64,000 nucleotides of DNA from Pseudomonas sessilinigenes (GCF_003850565.1 NZ_CP027706.1:5828001-5892000); one strand, 5' to 3'; counted from the stretch's first letter, positions 35,870 to 45,931 are shown. The notes: a model not told the origin generated them from the sequence alone. Numbers and translations: made by a program.

Positions 35870-36940
35870 TCAACGATCCCGCATGGACTCGGCGAGGACA
35901 GACATCGGCCTGGTCATAGCCCGTCGCAGCCGCCCTACCATGGACTCGTCCTTGAAGATGGGACTGGCCGTGACGACCTCGTCGGGCCGGCGGTACTGGG
36001 GGAACAGCTCGAGCGCATGGCCCCGGGCAATGCCGTATCGGGTCGGCTCGGCAAATACGTCGGAGGTATCCAGGGTGCGGCACTGCAGGGCCGTGGCCGG
36101 GGCCGGGGCAAACGGAAAGTCGCTGCCGAACAGGATGTGCGAAGGGTCCACCAGCTCCTTCAAGGCCACCATGGAATAGCGTGACGGCGACAGCGCGGTA
36201 TCGAAGTAGAAGCGCTCGATGTAGTGCTGCACGCCTTGGGGCACATGGCGCTGCAGATCGCCGAGATCCACCGCGCTCAAGCGCCCGGCCACGAACGGCA
36301 GGAAGCCGCCGGCATGGGCCAGGATCCAGCGGGTATGGGGGTACTTCTCCTGGGTCCCGGTGAGGATCAGGTTGACGGCGGCGCGGGTGGTGTCACAGAG
36401 AAACTCGATGAGAAAACCCGGCATGTCCAGGGCGATGTCGATGCTGGTCGCATGCAGGTTGGGGTGCACAAAAACCACCGCCCGACGGCGATCCAGCTCG
36501 CTCATCAACTCATCGAACAGCGGGTCGCCCAGGAAGTGGCCGTCGGTACTGCCCAGCAGCACCACCCCATCAGCCTTGAGTACATCCAGGGCGTAGATGG
36601 CTTCGCTGCAGGCGTGTGCCGTGAACGGCATGGGCAGCACCGCGAAGAAACCGAACCGGCCCGGGTAACGGGCCATCATCCCCGCGCAGAACTCATTGCA
36701 ACGCCTGGCCAGGTCGACGGCCTGGACCGGGCCATCACCGAAGTGCACGCCCGGAGCGGAGAGCGAGGCAATCGCCGTTTGAATACCGTTGGCGTCCATC
36801 ACGGCAATGGATTTCTCCGGCGTCCACTTGGGCAGCAGGGCCCCGGCGACCTTCTGGATGCCCTTGGCTTGCATGGTGGCGACGAAGGCAGGGGGAATGA
36901 CATGGTGATGGACGTCTATGCGCCCTTGCTGGATAGCCAT
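35870..36940 (-). CDS. Amidohydrolase family 2 protein, ACMSD-like (paralogue 1)
   Basis: 356 residues from the ATG at 36940, preceded by AAGG; an upstream ATG at 36961 is less supported. IDVHHHVIPPAF provides the metal HxH, FVHPN the strand-5-type His, ILAHAGGFLPF the next His and LFGSDFPFAPAP the catalytic Asp. Same ACMSD/resorcylate-decarboxylase branch as its neighbour. Diverges from a TetR gene; a TGAACA-N4-TGTTCA-like operator lies at 37010-37025, 70 bases upstream of its start. Confidence 0.9.
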   Translation of the reverse strand: MAIQQGRIDVHHHVIPPAFVATMQAKGIQKVAGALLPKWTPEKSIAVMDANGIQTAIASLSAPGVHFGDGPVQAVDLARRCNEFCAGMMARYPGRFGFFAVLPMPFTAHACSEAIYALDVLKADGVVLLGSTDGHFLGDPLFDELMSELDRRRAVVFVHPNLHATSIDIALDMPGFLIEFLCDTTRAAVNLILTGTQEKYPHTRWILAHAGGFLPFVAGRLSAVDLGDLQRHVPQGVQHYIERFYFDTALSPSRYSMVALKELVDPSHILFGSDFPFAPAPATALQCRTLDTSDVFAEPTRYGIARGHALELFPQYRRPDEVVTASPIFKDESMVGRLRRAMTRPMSVLAESMRDR

Positions 36941-37009
36941 GAGGGTTACCTTGGCGAGCATGGAGTTAGAGTCGACCGGCGACTCACCACTAACACAACC
37001 GCTTAATAA

Positions 37010-37025
37010 TGATCACCACTGTTCA
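37010..37025. promoter_or_regulatory. TetR operator copy 1 (amidohydrolase promoter)
   Basis: TGATCACCACTGTTCA, one mismatch from TGAACA-N4-TGTTCA. Located upstream of the minus-strand amidohydrolase pair. Confidence 0.6.
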
Positions 37026-37183
37026 TTAAGGTCAAGAATGATTCACCAGGGAGAGGCACTTTATTCGCCTACCCCATTCTCTAAAAATAGATAACCACTT
37101 GAAAAACATCGAATAAATTCATCAATACGGTTTTTTAAAGCACATCCCGGGAAAAAATAGGCGGCCTGTCAGTTGATTTAACG

Positions 37184-37199
37184 TGAACAGCAGTGTTCA
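37184..37199. promoter_or_regulatory. TetR operator copy 2 (TetR promoter)
   Basis: TGAACAGCAGTGTTCA, inside the 7-bp-arm palindrome GTGAACA-N4-TGTTCAC at 37183-37200. It lies just before the TetR gene, consistent with autoregulation. Confidence 0.75.
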
Positions 37200-37234
37200 C
37201 TAGCGAGCATTCAACGTTGCGAAGGCCTGAATCC

Positions 37235-37843
37235 GTGAGCATCATTCAAAAGCGTATCCATGAAGCGGCCCTGCAGCTCTTCGCCCAGAAAGAACTGGCT
37301 GACATCAACGTCAGCGAACTGGCCCAGAAAGCCGGGCTGGCGCGCAACACGGTGTACAAGAATCTCGACTCCATCGAAACGCTGTTCGAAACGGTCGCCA
37401 CCGAACTGGCCTCCGAGATGAACGAACGCGTTGGCAGGAGCGCAGCCCCCGGGCTGGACCCGGCGCAACGCCTCTCCAACGGCATTCGCTTCTACATCCG
37501 CCGGGCCCATGAGGAACGCCACTGGGGCAGCTTCCTGGTGCGCTACGCAGCCTCCCATGCCTCGCTGCAGGCCTTGTGGGATGGCCCACCCGTAAGGGAC
37601 ATCCTCGAAGGGCTTGCCTGCCAGCGCTACAGCTTCCGCCAGGACCAGCTCTTGTCGGTCATTGGCGTGGCCGCCGGTTCGGTATTGCTGGCCATCAGCC
37701 TCGTCCTGCAAGGACACAAGACCTGGCGCGATGCCGGTGCCGATACCGCCGAATTCGTACTGCGCGCCCTGGGCGTTCCGGCAGACGAAGCCCGGGCATT
37801 CGCCACCGCCCCACTCCCGGAGCTCCCCCCTCTGGACGACTGA
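37235..37843 (+). CDS. TetR family transcriptional regulator
   Basis: 202 residues. The helix-turn-helix is at about 5-50: IIQKRIHEAALQLFAQKELADINVSELAQKAGLARNTVYKNL (read in pieces), followed by a helical ligand domain. The GTG at 37235 was chosen because GAAGG precedes it; the in-frame GTG at 37193 lies inside the operator palindrome and would add a non-conserved leader. Matching operators at three transcription units make this the local regulator of the amidohydrolases, itself and the meta-cleavage operon. Confidence 0.9.
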   Translation: MSIIQKRIHEAALQLFAQKELADINVSELAQKAGLARNTVYKNLDSIETLFETVATELASEMNERVGRSAAPGLDPAQRLSNGIRFYIRRAHEERHWGSFLVRYAASHASLQALWDGPPVRDILEGLACQRYSFRQDQLLSVIGVAAGSVLLAISLVLQGHKTWRDAGADTAEFVLRALGVPADEARAFATAPLPELPPLDD

Positions 37844-38085
37844 TCAACCGGGTTCTGCAACGCGCACCACGAGATGCGCAGGAGGCGCTTATTGCCTTAA
37901 AAAAAGTGAACGAACAGGTTAGGCCAATCAGCTCCGCCTGCTGATCAGCCGCCCGCCGGTACCGGGGGCAAATCCATCACGCCCACGAATACGGACTTCA
38001 TCGAACCCTCGATGACCTGTACGGGTCGGCTCGTCCCGCAAAAAGAGCCTGCGTCGCACAACAAGAACAACAAGAGGTAGTGAAG

Positions 38086-39942
38086 ATGCTCAAGCACCCC
38101 CTATGGCGGGCAATCCGGCTCGCCAGTGTCGTCAGCCTTGCAACCCTGGCTTGCGCCCAAGCCCGGGCCGTGAGCTTTGCCATCGGTGAAATCGATGGCC
38201 AGCTGGATTCCACCCTCTCCGTCGGCGCCAGCTGGGCGCTGCGCAACCCGGACCCCGATCTGCTGGGCAGCAGCATCACCGACGACGGCCGGCGCAACTT
38301 CAAGAAGGGCGAGACCTTCTCCAAGCTCTTCAAGGGCATCCACGACCTGCAGCTCAGCCACGGCGATACCGGCGTATTCCTGCGCGGCAAGTACTGGTAC
38401 GACTTCGAGCTCAAGGACGAGAGCCGCCCGTTCAAGGATATCGACGACCACGGGCGCAAGCCCGGCGCCCAATCCAGCGGCGTGCAACTGCTCGATGCCT
38501 TCGTCTATCACAGCTACACCATCGGCGACCTGCCGGGCACCGTGCGCCTGGGCAAGCAGGTGGTGAACTGGGGCGAAAGCACCTTCATCCAGGGCGGCAT
38601 CAACAGCATCAACCCGGTGGATTTCGCCGCGTTGCGCCGCCCTGGCTCCGAGATCAAGGAAGGCCTGATCCCGGTCAACATGTTCTACCTGTCGCAGAAC
38701 CTCACGGACAACCTGAGCACCGAGCTGTTCTACCAGCTGGCCTGGGACCAGAGTGTGATCGACAACTGCGGCACGTTCTTCGCCGTCAACGATGCGCTGC
38801 CCGACGGTTGCACCGGCCTGACCGCCGGCCCCGCGCTGAATCAGAACGCCCTGGCCCAGGCTGCGTTGTCGCCTTTGGGCATCGACCTGACCAGTGAGGG
38901 CATCCGCGTGCCACGGGGGCACGACAACGATCCGCGCAACGACGGGCAATGGGGCGCGGCACTGCGCTGGTTCGCCCCGGAGCTGAACAGCGAGTTCGCC
39001 GCCTACTTCATGAACTACCACAGCCGCATGGCCTACATCAGCGGCGTCGCCAGCCCGCACATGGCCGACCGGGGCTTCGCCGGCCCGATCTGCGCCAACC
39101 TCGGCATCGGCAATCCGGCCGTGTGCAATGCGCTCCTTGGCAGTCCCCTGGGCCAAGCGGCGGCCCAGGCCTACAGGCTGGGTACCTCGCAGTACCTCGC
39201 CGACTACCCGGAAGATATCCAACTGTACGGCCTGAGCTTCAGCACCAGCTTGCCCACCGGCACCATTCTCTCCGGCGAGCTCAGCTACCGGCCGAACATG
39301 CCGATCCAGATCAACTCGGCCGACCTCATCGCCGCCACCTTCGGCGACCCCAGCGCGTCACCAGTGCTTTCATCGGGTTACCTACCCATTGCCAACAGCA
39401 GCTCGATCAAGGGATACCAGCGCAAGGAGCTGACCCAGGCCCAGGTCAGCGCCACGCACTTCTTCGACCAGGTCATGGGGGCCGACCGCCTGACCCTGAT
39501 CGGCGAGGTCGGGGTGACCCACGTCAGCGGCATGGGGGGCAGCGGACTGCGCTATGGGCGCAATCCCACCTTCGGCATGGGCGAGCTGGCCGACAACAGC
39601 ATCTGCACCCGCCAGATCAACACCAAGACCCCGCAGTACTGCACGAATGACGGCTACACCACCAGCACCTCCTGGGGCTATCGGGCACGGGCGATCTGGG
39701 AATACAGCAACGTGTTCGACGGTGTCGATCTCAAGCCCAGCCTGGCCTGGTCCCATGACGTCAAGGGCTACGGGCCGGAGCCTGGCTTCAACGAAGGCGC
39801 CAAGGCCATCAGCCTGGGCCTGGACGCCGTCTACCTCAATACCTACACCGCCAGCCTCACCTACACCGACTTCTTTGGCGGCGACTACAACGCGATGACC
39901 GATCGCGACTATGCCGCCCTGAGTTTCGCCGTATCGTTCTAA
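38086..39942 (+). CDS. DUF1302 outer-membrane protein
   Basis: 618 residues with a Sec signal peptide (about 1-30, ending AQARA-V). The mature chain is beta-rich with alternating hydrophobics and aromatic-terminated strands and ends in SFAVSF, a C-terminal Phe typical of outer-membrane barrels. VRLGKQVVNWGESTFIQGGIN is the DUF1302 signature. Such proteins travel with DUF1329 partners in clusters for hydrophobic aromatics, steroids or lipids and are thought to aid uptake. The DUF1329 gene follows after 14 bases. Confidence 0.92.
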   Translation: MLKHPLWRAIRLASVVSLATLACAQARAVSFAIGEIDGQLDSTLSVGASWALRNPDPDLLGSSITDDGRRNFKKGETFSKLFKGIHDLQLSHGDTGVFLRGKYWYDFELKDESRPFKDIDDHGRKPGAQSSGVQLLDAFVYHSYTIGDLPGTVRLGKQVVNWGESTFIQGGINSINPVDFAALRRPGSEIKEGLIPVNMFYLSQNLTDNLSTELFYQLAWDQSVIDNCGTFFAVNDALPDGCTGLTAGPALNQNALAQAALSPLGIDLTSEGIRVPRGHDNDPRNDGQWGAALRWFAPELNSEFAAYFMNYHSRMAYISGVASPHMADRGFAGPICANLGIGNPAVCNALLGSPLGQAAAQAYRLGTSQYLADYPEDIQLYGLSFSTSLPTGTILSGELSYRPNMPIQINSADLIAATFGDPSASPVLSSGYLPIANSSSIKGYQRKELTQAQVSATHFFDQVMGADRLTLIGEVGVTHVSGMGGSGLRYGRNPTFGMGELADNSICTRQINTKTPQYCTNDGYTTSTSWGYRARAIWEYSNVFDGVDLKPSLAWSHDVKGYGPEPGFNEGAKAISLGLDAVYLNTYTASLTYTDFFGGDYNAMTDRDYAALSFAVSF

Positions 39943-39956
39943 GTGGAGTTACCAAG

Positions 39957-41321
39957 ATGAATAACAAAATACTCTCTGCCTGCTCACTCGCCCTTGCCTG
40001 CAGTTTCAGCACCCTCCCCGCCCTGGCGGCGGTCAGTCCCGAGCAGGCTCAACAGCTGGGCTCCAGCCTGACCCCCACTGGTGCGCAAATGCAGGGCAAC
40101 GCCGATGGCAGCATCCCGGCCTGGACCGGTGGCCTGCCCAAGAGCGCGGGAACCCTCAGCCGCGAAGGCTTCCTCAGCGATCCCTTCGCCAATGAACAGC
40201 CGCTGTTCACCATCACCGCGCAGAACATGGCCCAGTACCAGGACAAGCTGAGCCCGGGCCAGCAGGCGATGCTCAAGCGCTATGCCACCTACCGGATACC
40301 GGTCTACCCCAGCCATCGCACGGCCAGCCTGCCTGATGCGGTCTACCGGGATGCCAAGGACAATGCGACCAAGACCAGGCTGGTCGAAGGCGGCAACGGC
40401 CTGTCCGAGTTCGCCACGTCCATTCCCTTCCCGATCCCGCAGGACGGCCTGCAAGTGCTGTGGAACCACATCACCCGCTACCGCGGCGGCAGCGCCAAGC
40501 GCACCCACGTGCAGGCCACCCCCTTGGCCAGCGGCACCTTCGTGCCGGTGTACTTCAAGCAACAGTTCACCTTTCGCGACCGGATCAAGGACTTCAATCC
40601 AGCCGATCCGGGCAACGTGCTGTTCTACTACAAGCAGTTGATCACCGCGCCAGCACGCCAGGCCGGGGATGTCGTGCTGGTGCACGAGACCCTGAACCAG
40701 GTGAAGGACCCCCGCATGGCCTGGATCTACAACGCCGGACAGCGGCGAGTGCGGCGCGCGCCGCAAATTTCCTACGACGGCCCCTATCCGGCTTCCGAGG
40801 GGCAGCGGGTATCCGACAACCTGGACATGTACAACGGCGCACCCGACCGCTACGACTGGAAGCTGGTGGGCAAACGCGAGATCTATATCCCCTACAACAG
40901 CTTCAAGCTGGACTCACCGACGCTCAAGTACAGCGACATCGTCCAGGCCGGTCACCTGAACCCGGCCCACACCCGCTATGAGTTGCACCGCGTCTGGCAG
41001 GTCGAGGGCACCCTCAAGCAGGGCGAGCGGCATATCTACGCCAAGCGGGTGTTCTTCATTGACGAGGACTCCTGGCAGATCGCCCTGGCCGATCACTACG
41101 ACTCCCACGGCATGCTGTGGCGCACCGCCGAAGGCCACCTGACTCCGTTGTACGACGTGCAGGTGCCCTGGCTCGGCGTCGAGGTGCTGTACGACCTGAT
41201 CAATGGCCGCTACATCGTCTCCGGCATGCGCAACGAGGAAAAGGAACCGATCGAATTCGGCTTCTCCTCGCTGTCCTCCGAGTACACCCCGGCGGCCCTG
41301 CGCAACGAAGGCATTCGTTGA
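39957..41321 (+). CDS. DUF1329 periplasmic/outer-membrane-associated protein
   Basis: 454 residues with a Sec signal peptide (about 1-24, ending LPALA-A). The chain is LolA/LolB-like: AWIYNAGQRRVRRAP and IPYNSFKLDS are the family's conserved blocks. Pairs with the DUF1302 barrel, probably to carry a hydrophobic substrate across the envelope. GGAG precedes the ATG. Confidence 0.92.
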   Translation: MNNKILSACSLALACSFSTLPALAAVSPEQAQQLGSSLTPTGAQMQGNADGSIPAWTGGLPKSAGTLSREGFLSDPFANEQPLFTITAQNMAQYQDKLSPGQQAMLKRYATYRIPVYPSHRTASLPDAVYRDAKDNATKTRLVEGGNGLSEFATSIPFPIPQDGLQVLWNHITRYRGGSAKRTHVQATPLASGTFVPVYFKQQFTFRDRIKDFNPADPGNVLFYYKQLITAPARQAGDVVLVHETLNQVKDPRMAWIYNAGQRRVRRAPQISYDGPYPASEGQRVSDNLDMYNGAPDRYDWKLVGKREIYIPYNSFKLDSPTLKYSDIVQAGHLNPAHTRYELHRVWQVEGTLKQGERHIYAKRVFFIDEDSWQIALADHYDSHGMLWRTAEGHLTPLYDVQVPWLGVEVLYDLINGRYIVSGMRNEEKEPIEFGFSSLSSEYTPAALRNEGIR

Positions 41322-41431
41322 TTCCAGCCTTCTAGGCCCAAGGGGACGCCCCCAGATCCTCGCCGCATGACCAGGCGGCTTGCGCAGGACGCCATGCTCG
41401 CGTCCTGCGAAAGATCACCACAACCACCAAA

Positions 41432-41447
41432 TGAACACTTGTGTTCA
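41432..41447. promoter_or_regulatory. TetR operator copy 3 (meta-cleavage operon)
   Basis: TGAACACTTGTGTTCA, part of the perfect palindrome ATGAACAC-TT-GTGTTCAT at 41431-41448. Matches the operators at 37010 and 37184. It lies about 57 bases before the first meta-cleavage gene. Confidence 0.75.
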
Positions 41448-41504
41448 TTTATGAGCAAATATAGATTTAACAGGACAAAACAATCAGGCCTTTCTGGAGA
41501 GCAC

Positions 41505-42374
41505 ATGAACGACATCGCAGCCATTCCAGGTCTTACATCCCGCCACGTCAGGGTTGGCCGGCGGCAAATCTTCCTCAGCGAGGTGGGCCAGGGCCATCCC
41601 CTGCTCATGCTGCACGGCGGCGGAGCGGGCGCCTCCGGAATGTCCAATTACTCGCGCAATATCGAAGCACTGGCCAAGCAGTTTCGCGTGCTGGTGGTAG
41701 ACATGCCGGGCTACGGGCAATCGACCAAGGGCCTGGACCGCAGCGACTGCTTCGGCGACCTGGCCCAGAGCATGCTCGGCCTGCTCGACGCATTGCAGAT
41801 CAAATCTGCGCACCTGGCCGGCAACTCCCTCGGCGGCTCCTGCGCCCTGCGCATGGCCCTGGAAGCACCAACCCGGGTCTCGGCCCTGGTGCTGATGGGC
41901 CCGGGCGGCATCAACACCACCCGTAGCCTGCCCACCAAGGGGCTGAACCACCTGCTCGACTACTACAACGGCGCGGGCCCGACGCTGGAGAAGATCACCC
42001 GCTTCATCCGCGAAGACCTCGTCTACGACAGCAGCCTGGTGACCGACGCCATGATCGCCGAGCGCTATCGCGCCAGCACCGACCCTGAAGTGGTCGCCGC
42101 ACCGCCCCTGCGCCGCCCTACAGGCCTGAAGGCCGCAGTGCGCATGGACCTGACCCGCGATCCGCGGCTCGACCGTTGCCAGGTCCCGACCCTGGTGCTG
42201 TGGGGCACGGAGGACAAGGTCAATCGTCCCAGTGGCGGCCAGACCTTGTGCAAGCGCATGCCCAACTGCGACCTGTACCTGTTCAGCAAGACCGGGCACT
42301 GGGTGCAGTGGGAACGCGCCAGCGAATTCAACGCCGTCACCGCCAGCTTCCTCGCCTGCCATACCCCGGCCTGA
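41505..42374 (+). CDS. Meta-cleavage product C-C hydrolase (MhpC/BphD-type)
   Basis: 289 residues. HGGGAGASG is the oxyanion loop typical of C-C hydrolases, the nucleophile is in AGNSLGGS, Asp is in WGTEDKVN and His in TGHWVQWE. The family splits the ring-cleavage product into a 2-hydroxypenta-2,4-dienoate and an acid. GGAG precedes the ATG at 41505. First gene of the meta-cleavage operon; the gap to the dioxygenase is 15 bases. Confidence 0.93.
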   Translation: MNDIAAIPGLTSRHVRVGRRQIFLSEVGQGHPLLMLHGGGAGASGMSNYSRNIEALAKQFRVLVVDMPGYGQSTKGLDRSDCFGDLAQSMLGLLDALQIKSAHLAGNSLGGSCALRMALEAPTRVSALVLMGPGGINTTRSLPTKGLNHLLDYYNGAGPTLEKITRFIREDLVYDSSLVTDAMIAERYRASTDPEVVAAPPLRRPTGLKAAVRMDLTRDPRLDRCQVPTLVLWGTEDKVNRPSGGQTLCKRMPNCDLYLFSKTGHWVQWERASEFNAVTASFLACHTPA

Positions 42375-42389
42375 AGACAAGGAATACCT

Positions 42390-43385
42390 ATGAAACAGGA
42401 CATCTTCGGCGCCAGCAGCATGGGTTATGCGGTCATCGAGTCGAACCAGCTGGACCGCTGGCAGGCGCTGCTGCAAGGCGGCATCGGCCTGCACCTTGAA
42501 CATGCGGACAGCCAGCTCCTGGCGTTTCGCATGGACCAGCACCAACGGCGCATCATCGTCCAGCGCGGCCCGGCGGAAGACTTCGCGGCCATCGGCTGGC
42601 AACTGAACGACCAGGACACCCTGCACATCGTACTGCAGCGCCTGAGGGCCCGCGGTATCGCCATCCACGAAAGCACTGCGGCCCAGGCGGCAGAACGCGG
42701 TGTGGTGCGTTTCTGGCGAGTGCTTGGCCCCAAGCGCATGGCCATCGAGCTGTTCGTCGAGCCACTGACCACCCAGGAGCCCCTGAGCATGCTCAGCGAA
42801 GGCTTCATTACCGGTGAGTCCGGCATGGGCCACCTGGCGATCACCAGTCGTCGCGGCAAGGACATGCGCCGCTTCTGGCAGGAAATATTCGATGCCCGGC
42901 AGAGCGATAGCGTTGTCGAGCACCTGGCAGGCGTAACGCTGGACATCGAGTTCTTTCGCGTCAACCCGCGCCATCACTCGATCGCCATCGCCCAGGTACG
43001 GGGCCTGGCGCTCGACCCGATCCGCACCAAGGCCCAGCACATGAACCTTCTGACCACCTCGGTCGCCGGCCTGACCGATGCCTTCCTGCGTTGCCGCAAG
43101 CTGGGCTTCGAGATGGCCCACGAAATCGGCGAGCACCCCAACGACCGCGAGCAGTCGTTCTACGTCCTCACGCCTTCGGGTTTCGAGCTGGAGCTGGGCT
43201 GGAACGCCCTGGAAGTCGACGAGGCCGATTGGCAGGTCACCACCTACAAGGGCATCAGCCTGTGGGGCCACAAGCCGCAGAAGCCAGGGACCTGGAACAA
43301 GCTGAAGACCAACCTGGGCAATTTCGGCCAAGGCCTGCGCTCCCTGCGCCACGCCGAGTATTCCCCACTGCAGGAACAGCCATGA
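42390..43385 (+). CDS. Type I extradiol ring-cleavage dioxygenase (VOC)
   Basis: 331 residues, two vicinal-oxygen-chelate domains. Fe(II) ligands His148 (MGHLAIT), His217 (KAQHMN) and Glu268. Residues 247-268 fit the extradiol signature G-x-H-x7-F-Y-x2-T-P-x-G-x3-E. It cleaves a catechol ring next to the diol. This is a BphC-type enzyme, not the type III MhpB usual beside MhpA hydroxylases. Ends in an ATGA overlap with the monooxygenase gene. Confidence 0.94.
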   Translation: MKQDIFGASSMGYAVIESNQLDRWQALLQGGIGLHLEHADSQLLAFRMDQHQRRIIVQRGPAEDFAAIGWQLNDQDTLHIVLQRLRARGIAIHESTAAQAAERGVVRFWRVLGPKRMAIELFVEPLTTQEPLSMLSEGFITGESGMGHLAITSRRGKDMRRFWQEIFDARQSDSVVEHLAGVTLDIEFFRVNPRHHSIAIAQVRGLALDPIRTKAQHMNLLTTSVAGLTDAFLRCRKLGFEMAHEIGEHPNDREQSFYVLTPSGFELELGWNALEVDEADWQVTTYKGISLWGHKPQKPGTWNKLKTNLGNFGQGLRSLRHAEYSPLQEQP

Positions 43386-45121
43386 ACACTACTGAAATCT
43401 TCGACGTCGTCATCGCTGGCCTCGGTCCAACCGGCGCTACCCTGGCCCATTTGCTCGGCAAGCGCGGCCTCTCGGTGCTGGTGCTGGAGCGTGAGCCGGT
43501 GTTCTACGGCAATGCTCGCGCGGTCTACACCGACGATGAGTGCATGCGTGTGATGCAGGCCGCGGGGGTAGCCAAGGACCTGGCCAGCGATATGCAGATC
43601 GATACCCCGGCCCAATGGACTTTCCCCGATGGACGCGTGATCGGCCGCTACTGGCAGCTCAAGCGCAGCTTCGGTTGGCCGGTGATCAACTTCCTCTACC
43701 AGCCCTGGCTGGAAACCAAGCTCAGCGACCTGCTGGCCAATCACCCGACGGTAAGGGTCGAACGCGGTCGCGAACTGGTGGACTTCAAGCAGGACGGCGC
43801 GCTGGTCACCCTCACCCACCAGGCCACCCAGAACTGTCGCTTCGGCGATGGCGACGCCAGCCGTATCGAGCTGGACGTCGACCTGGCACCGGTCACCCTC
43901 AAGGCACGCTACCTGGTGGGCGCGGATGGCGGTCGCAGCACCGTGCGCGAACAACTGGGCATTGGCATGGACGGCAAGAACTTCCCCGAGCCCTGGCTGG
44001 TGGTCGACCTGGAAATGAAGGAAGGGGAAGATGCGCTGCGCCACATCCCCTACTTCAACTTCATCTGCGACCCCGACTCCCCGGTGGTCAGCTGTCCGCA
44101 GCCCGGGCGCTTCCATCGCTTCGAATTCATGCTGATGCCCGGCCAGACCAAGGAGTACATGGAGGACCCGGCCACCGTGCGCAAGCTGCTGAGCCGGTAC
44201 GTGAACCCGGACCAGTTCGAGGTCAAGCGCAAGCTGGTCTACACCTTCAACGCCCTGGTCGCGCGCGAGTGGCGCAAGGGTCGCGTATTGCTGGCAGGCG
44301 ATGCCGCGCATATGACCCCGCAGTTCATGGGCCAGGGCATGAGCTCCGGGGTGCGCGACGCCTACAACCTGGCGTGGAAGCTGGAGGCGGTGCTACGCGG
44401 CAAGGCTGCCGACAAGCTGCTCGACACCTACGGCAGCGAGCGCTACCACCACGCCAAGGCAATGATCGACATCTCGGTGCGGATGAAGGACTTCGTGTCC
44501 ATGTCCAATCCATTCAAGACGGCGCTGCGCAACTTTGCAGTCCGGGCACTGAATGTCACACCGGTACTGGGCAAGTGGCTGCGCGAGGGCGGCTTCAAGC
44601 CTACCCCGACCTACAAGCCCGGCTCCTACCTGGGGTTGCCCAGGGATGGTTGGCGCGGGGTCGCCGGGAAGCTGATGCCCCAGCCGCAGGTCCGCACCTT
44701 CAAGGGCAAGCGCGTGCCCCTCGACGAAATCCTGGGCGAAGGCTTCTCCCTGCTGGGCCTGGAGAACAATCCGCGCGTGGCGCTATCGGCCGAGTCCCAG
44801 CAGTTGCTGGCGGCGCTGGATACCCGCTACGTCACGCTCTACCCCTTTGGCGGGCGTCCCCAGGGCATGGACGTGCAGCGCTTCAGTCCGGCCGACTTGA
44901 CCGAGGTCGAGGAGCCCGATGAGGAACTGGTGCGTTGGTTCAAGCGTGCCGGACACGGTCGTGACCTGGTGGCGGTGGTGCGCCCGGACAAGTTCGTCTT
45001 CGCCCTGGTACCCGCCACGCAACTGAACGCCGCACTGGCCGAACTCCGGCGCCAGCTGGGCTGGCAACCGAACCTGGTCAGCGCACAGCCCCCTGTTGCC
45101 ACCCTGAGGAAAAGCGCATGA
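43382..45121 (+). CDS. FAD-dependent aromatic hydroxylase, MhpA-like
   Basis: 579 residues. GLGPTGATLAHLLGKRG is the FAD Rossmann motif (about 13-29), LVGADGGRSTVREQLG the DG motif, and GRVLLAGDAAHMTPQFMGQG the GD motif near residue 300. A C-terminal thioredoxin-like region follows, as in MhpA/PheA-type enzymes. It should hydroxylate a phenol ortho to an OH to make the catechol that the dioxygenase opens. Starts in an ATGA overlap with the previous gene and ends in another with the hydratase, so the three are translationally coupled. Confidence 0.93.
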   Translation: MNTTEIFDVVIAGLGPTGATLAHLLGKRGLSVLVLEREPVFYGNARAVYTDDECMRVMQAAGVAKDLASDMQIDTPAQWTFPDGRVIGRYWQLKRSFGWPVINFLYQPWLETKLSDLLANHPTVRVERGRELVDFKQDGALVTLTHQATQNCRFGDGDASRIELDVDLAPVTLKARYLVGADGGRSTVREQLGIGMDGKNFPEPWLVVDLEMKEGEDALRHIPYFNFICDPDSPVVSCPQPGRFHRFEFMLMPGQTKEYMEDPATVRKLLSRYVNPDQFEVKRKLVYTFNALVAREWRKGRVLLAGDAAHMTPQFMGQGMSSGVRDAYNLAWKLEAVLRGKAADKLLDTYGSERYHHAKAMIDISVRMKDFVSMSNPFKTALRNFAVRALNVTPVLGKWLREGGFKPTPTYKPGSYLGLPRDGWRGVAGKLMPQPQVRTFKGKRVPLDEILGEGFSLLGLENNPRVALSAESQQLLAALDTRYVTLYPFGGRPQGMDVQRFSPADLTEVEEPDEELVRWFKRAGHGRDLVAVVRPDKFVFALVPATQLNAALAELRRQLGWQPNLVSAQPPVATLRKSA

Positions 45122-45909
45122 GCCACGACACCTTGAACAACCTCGACCAGGCGGCCGCGACATTGTCCCAGGCGCGACAACGGCGCGAGCCCTGCCAACC
45201 CATCTCGCAGAGCTTGGGCATCACCACCCTGGCCGAGGCCTACGCGGTGCAGGAAATCAACACCCGGCGCGCCCTGGGCCAGGGCCGGCGACTGGTCGGA
45301 CGCAAGATCGGCTTGACCTCCACCGCGGTGCAACAGCAGTTGGGCGTCGATCAGCCGGACTTCGGCATGCTGTTCGCCGACATGGAGATCAGCGACGGCG
45401 CGGGCATCGACTGCCGCCAACTGATCCAGCCCAAGGCCGAAGGGGAAATCGCCTTCGTCCTCGGGCGCGACCTGCCCCATGCCGACACCACGCTGGCCGA
45501 GTTGATGAACGCTGTGGAGTACCTGCTGCCGGCCATCGAGATCGTCGATTCCGCCATCGTCGATTGGCGGATCACCCTGGCCGACACCGTGGCGGACAAC
45601 GCCTCATCCGCCCTCTACGTACTGGGCAAGCAAGCCACCCGACTGTCGGCGCTGGACCTGCGCCTGGAAGGCATGTTGCTGGAGAAGAATCGCAGCCAGG
45701 CCGCCATTGGGGTCGGCGCCGCTTGCCTGGGCAATCCACTGGATGCCTGCCTGTGGTTGGCCCGCACCATGGCCGAGTCCGGCCGTCCATTGCTGGCCGG
45801 CGATGTGCTGCTCTCGGGTGCGCTAGGCCCCATGACCCCAGTCGTCCCGGGCGATCACCTGCATCTGCGCCTGACTCGCCTGGGCGAAGTCGGCTGCCAT
45901 TTCTACTGA
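45118..45909 (+). CDS. mhpD: 2-keto-4-pentenoate hydratase
   Basis: 263 residues. [25 protein letters not shown] and [15 protein letters not shown] carry the family's conserved metal site (Glu-x-Glu). Adds water to 2-hydroxypenta-2,4-dienoate to give 4-hydroxy-2-oxovalerate. ATGA overlap with the hydroxylase gene. Confidence 0.94.
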   Translation: MSHDTLNNLDQAAATLSQARQRREPCQPISQSLGITTLAEAYAVQEINTRRALGQGRRLVGRKIGLTSTAVQQQLGVDQPDFGMLFADMEISDGAGIDCRQLIQPKAEGEIAFVLGRDLPHADTTLAELMNAVEYLLPAIEIVDSAIVDWRITLADTVADNASSALYVLGKQATRLSALDLRLEGMLLEKNRSQAAIGVGAACLGNPLDACLWLARTMAESGRPLLAGDVLLSGALGPMTPVVPGDHLHLRLTRLGEVGCHFY

Positions 45910-45931
45910 GCCGCACGCCTGGAGAATCAGA

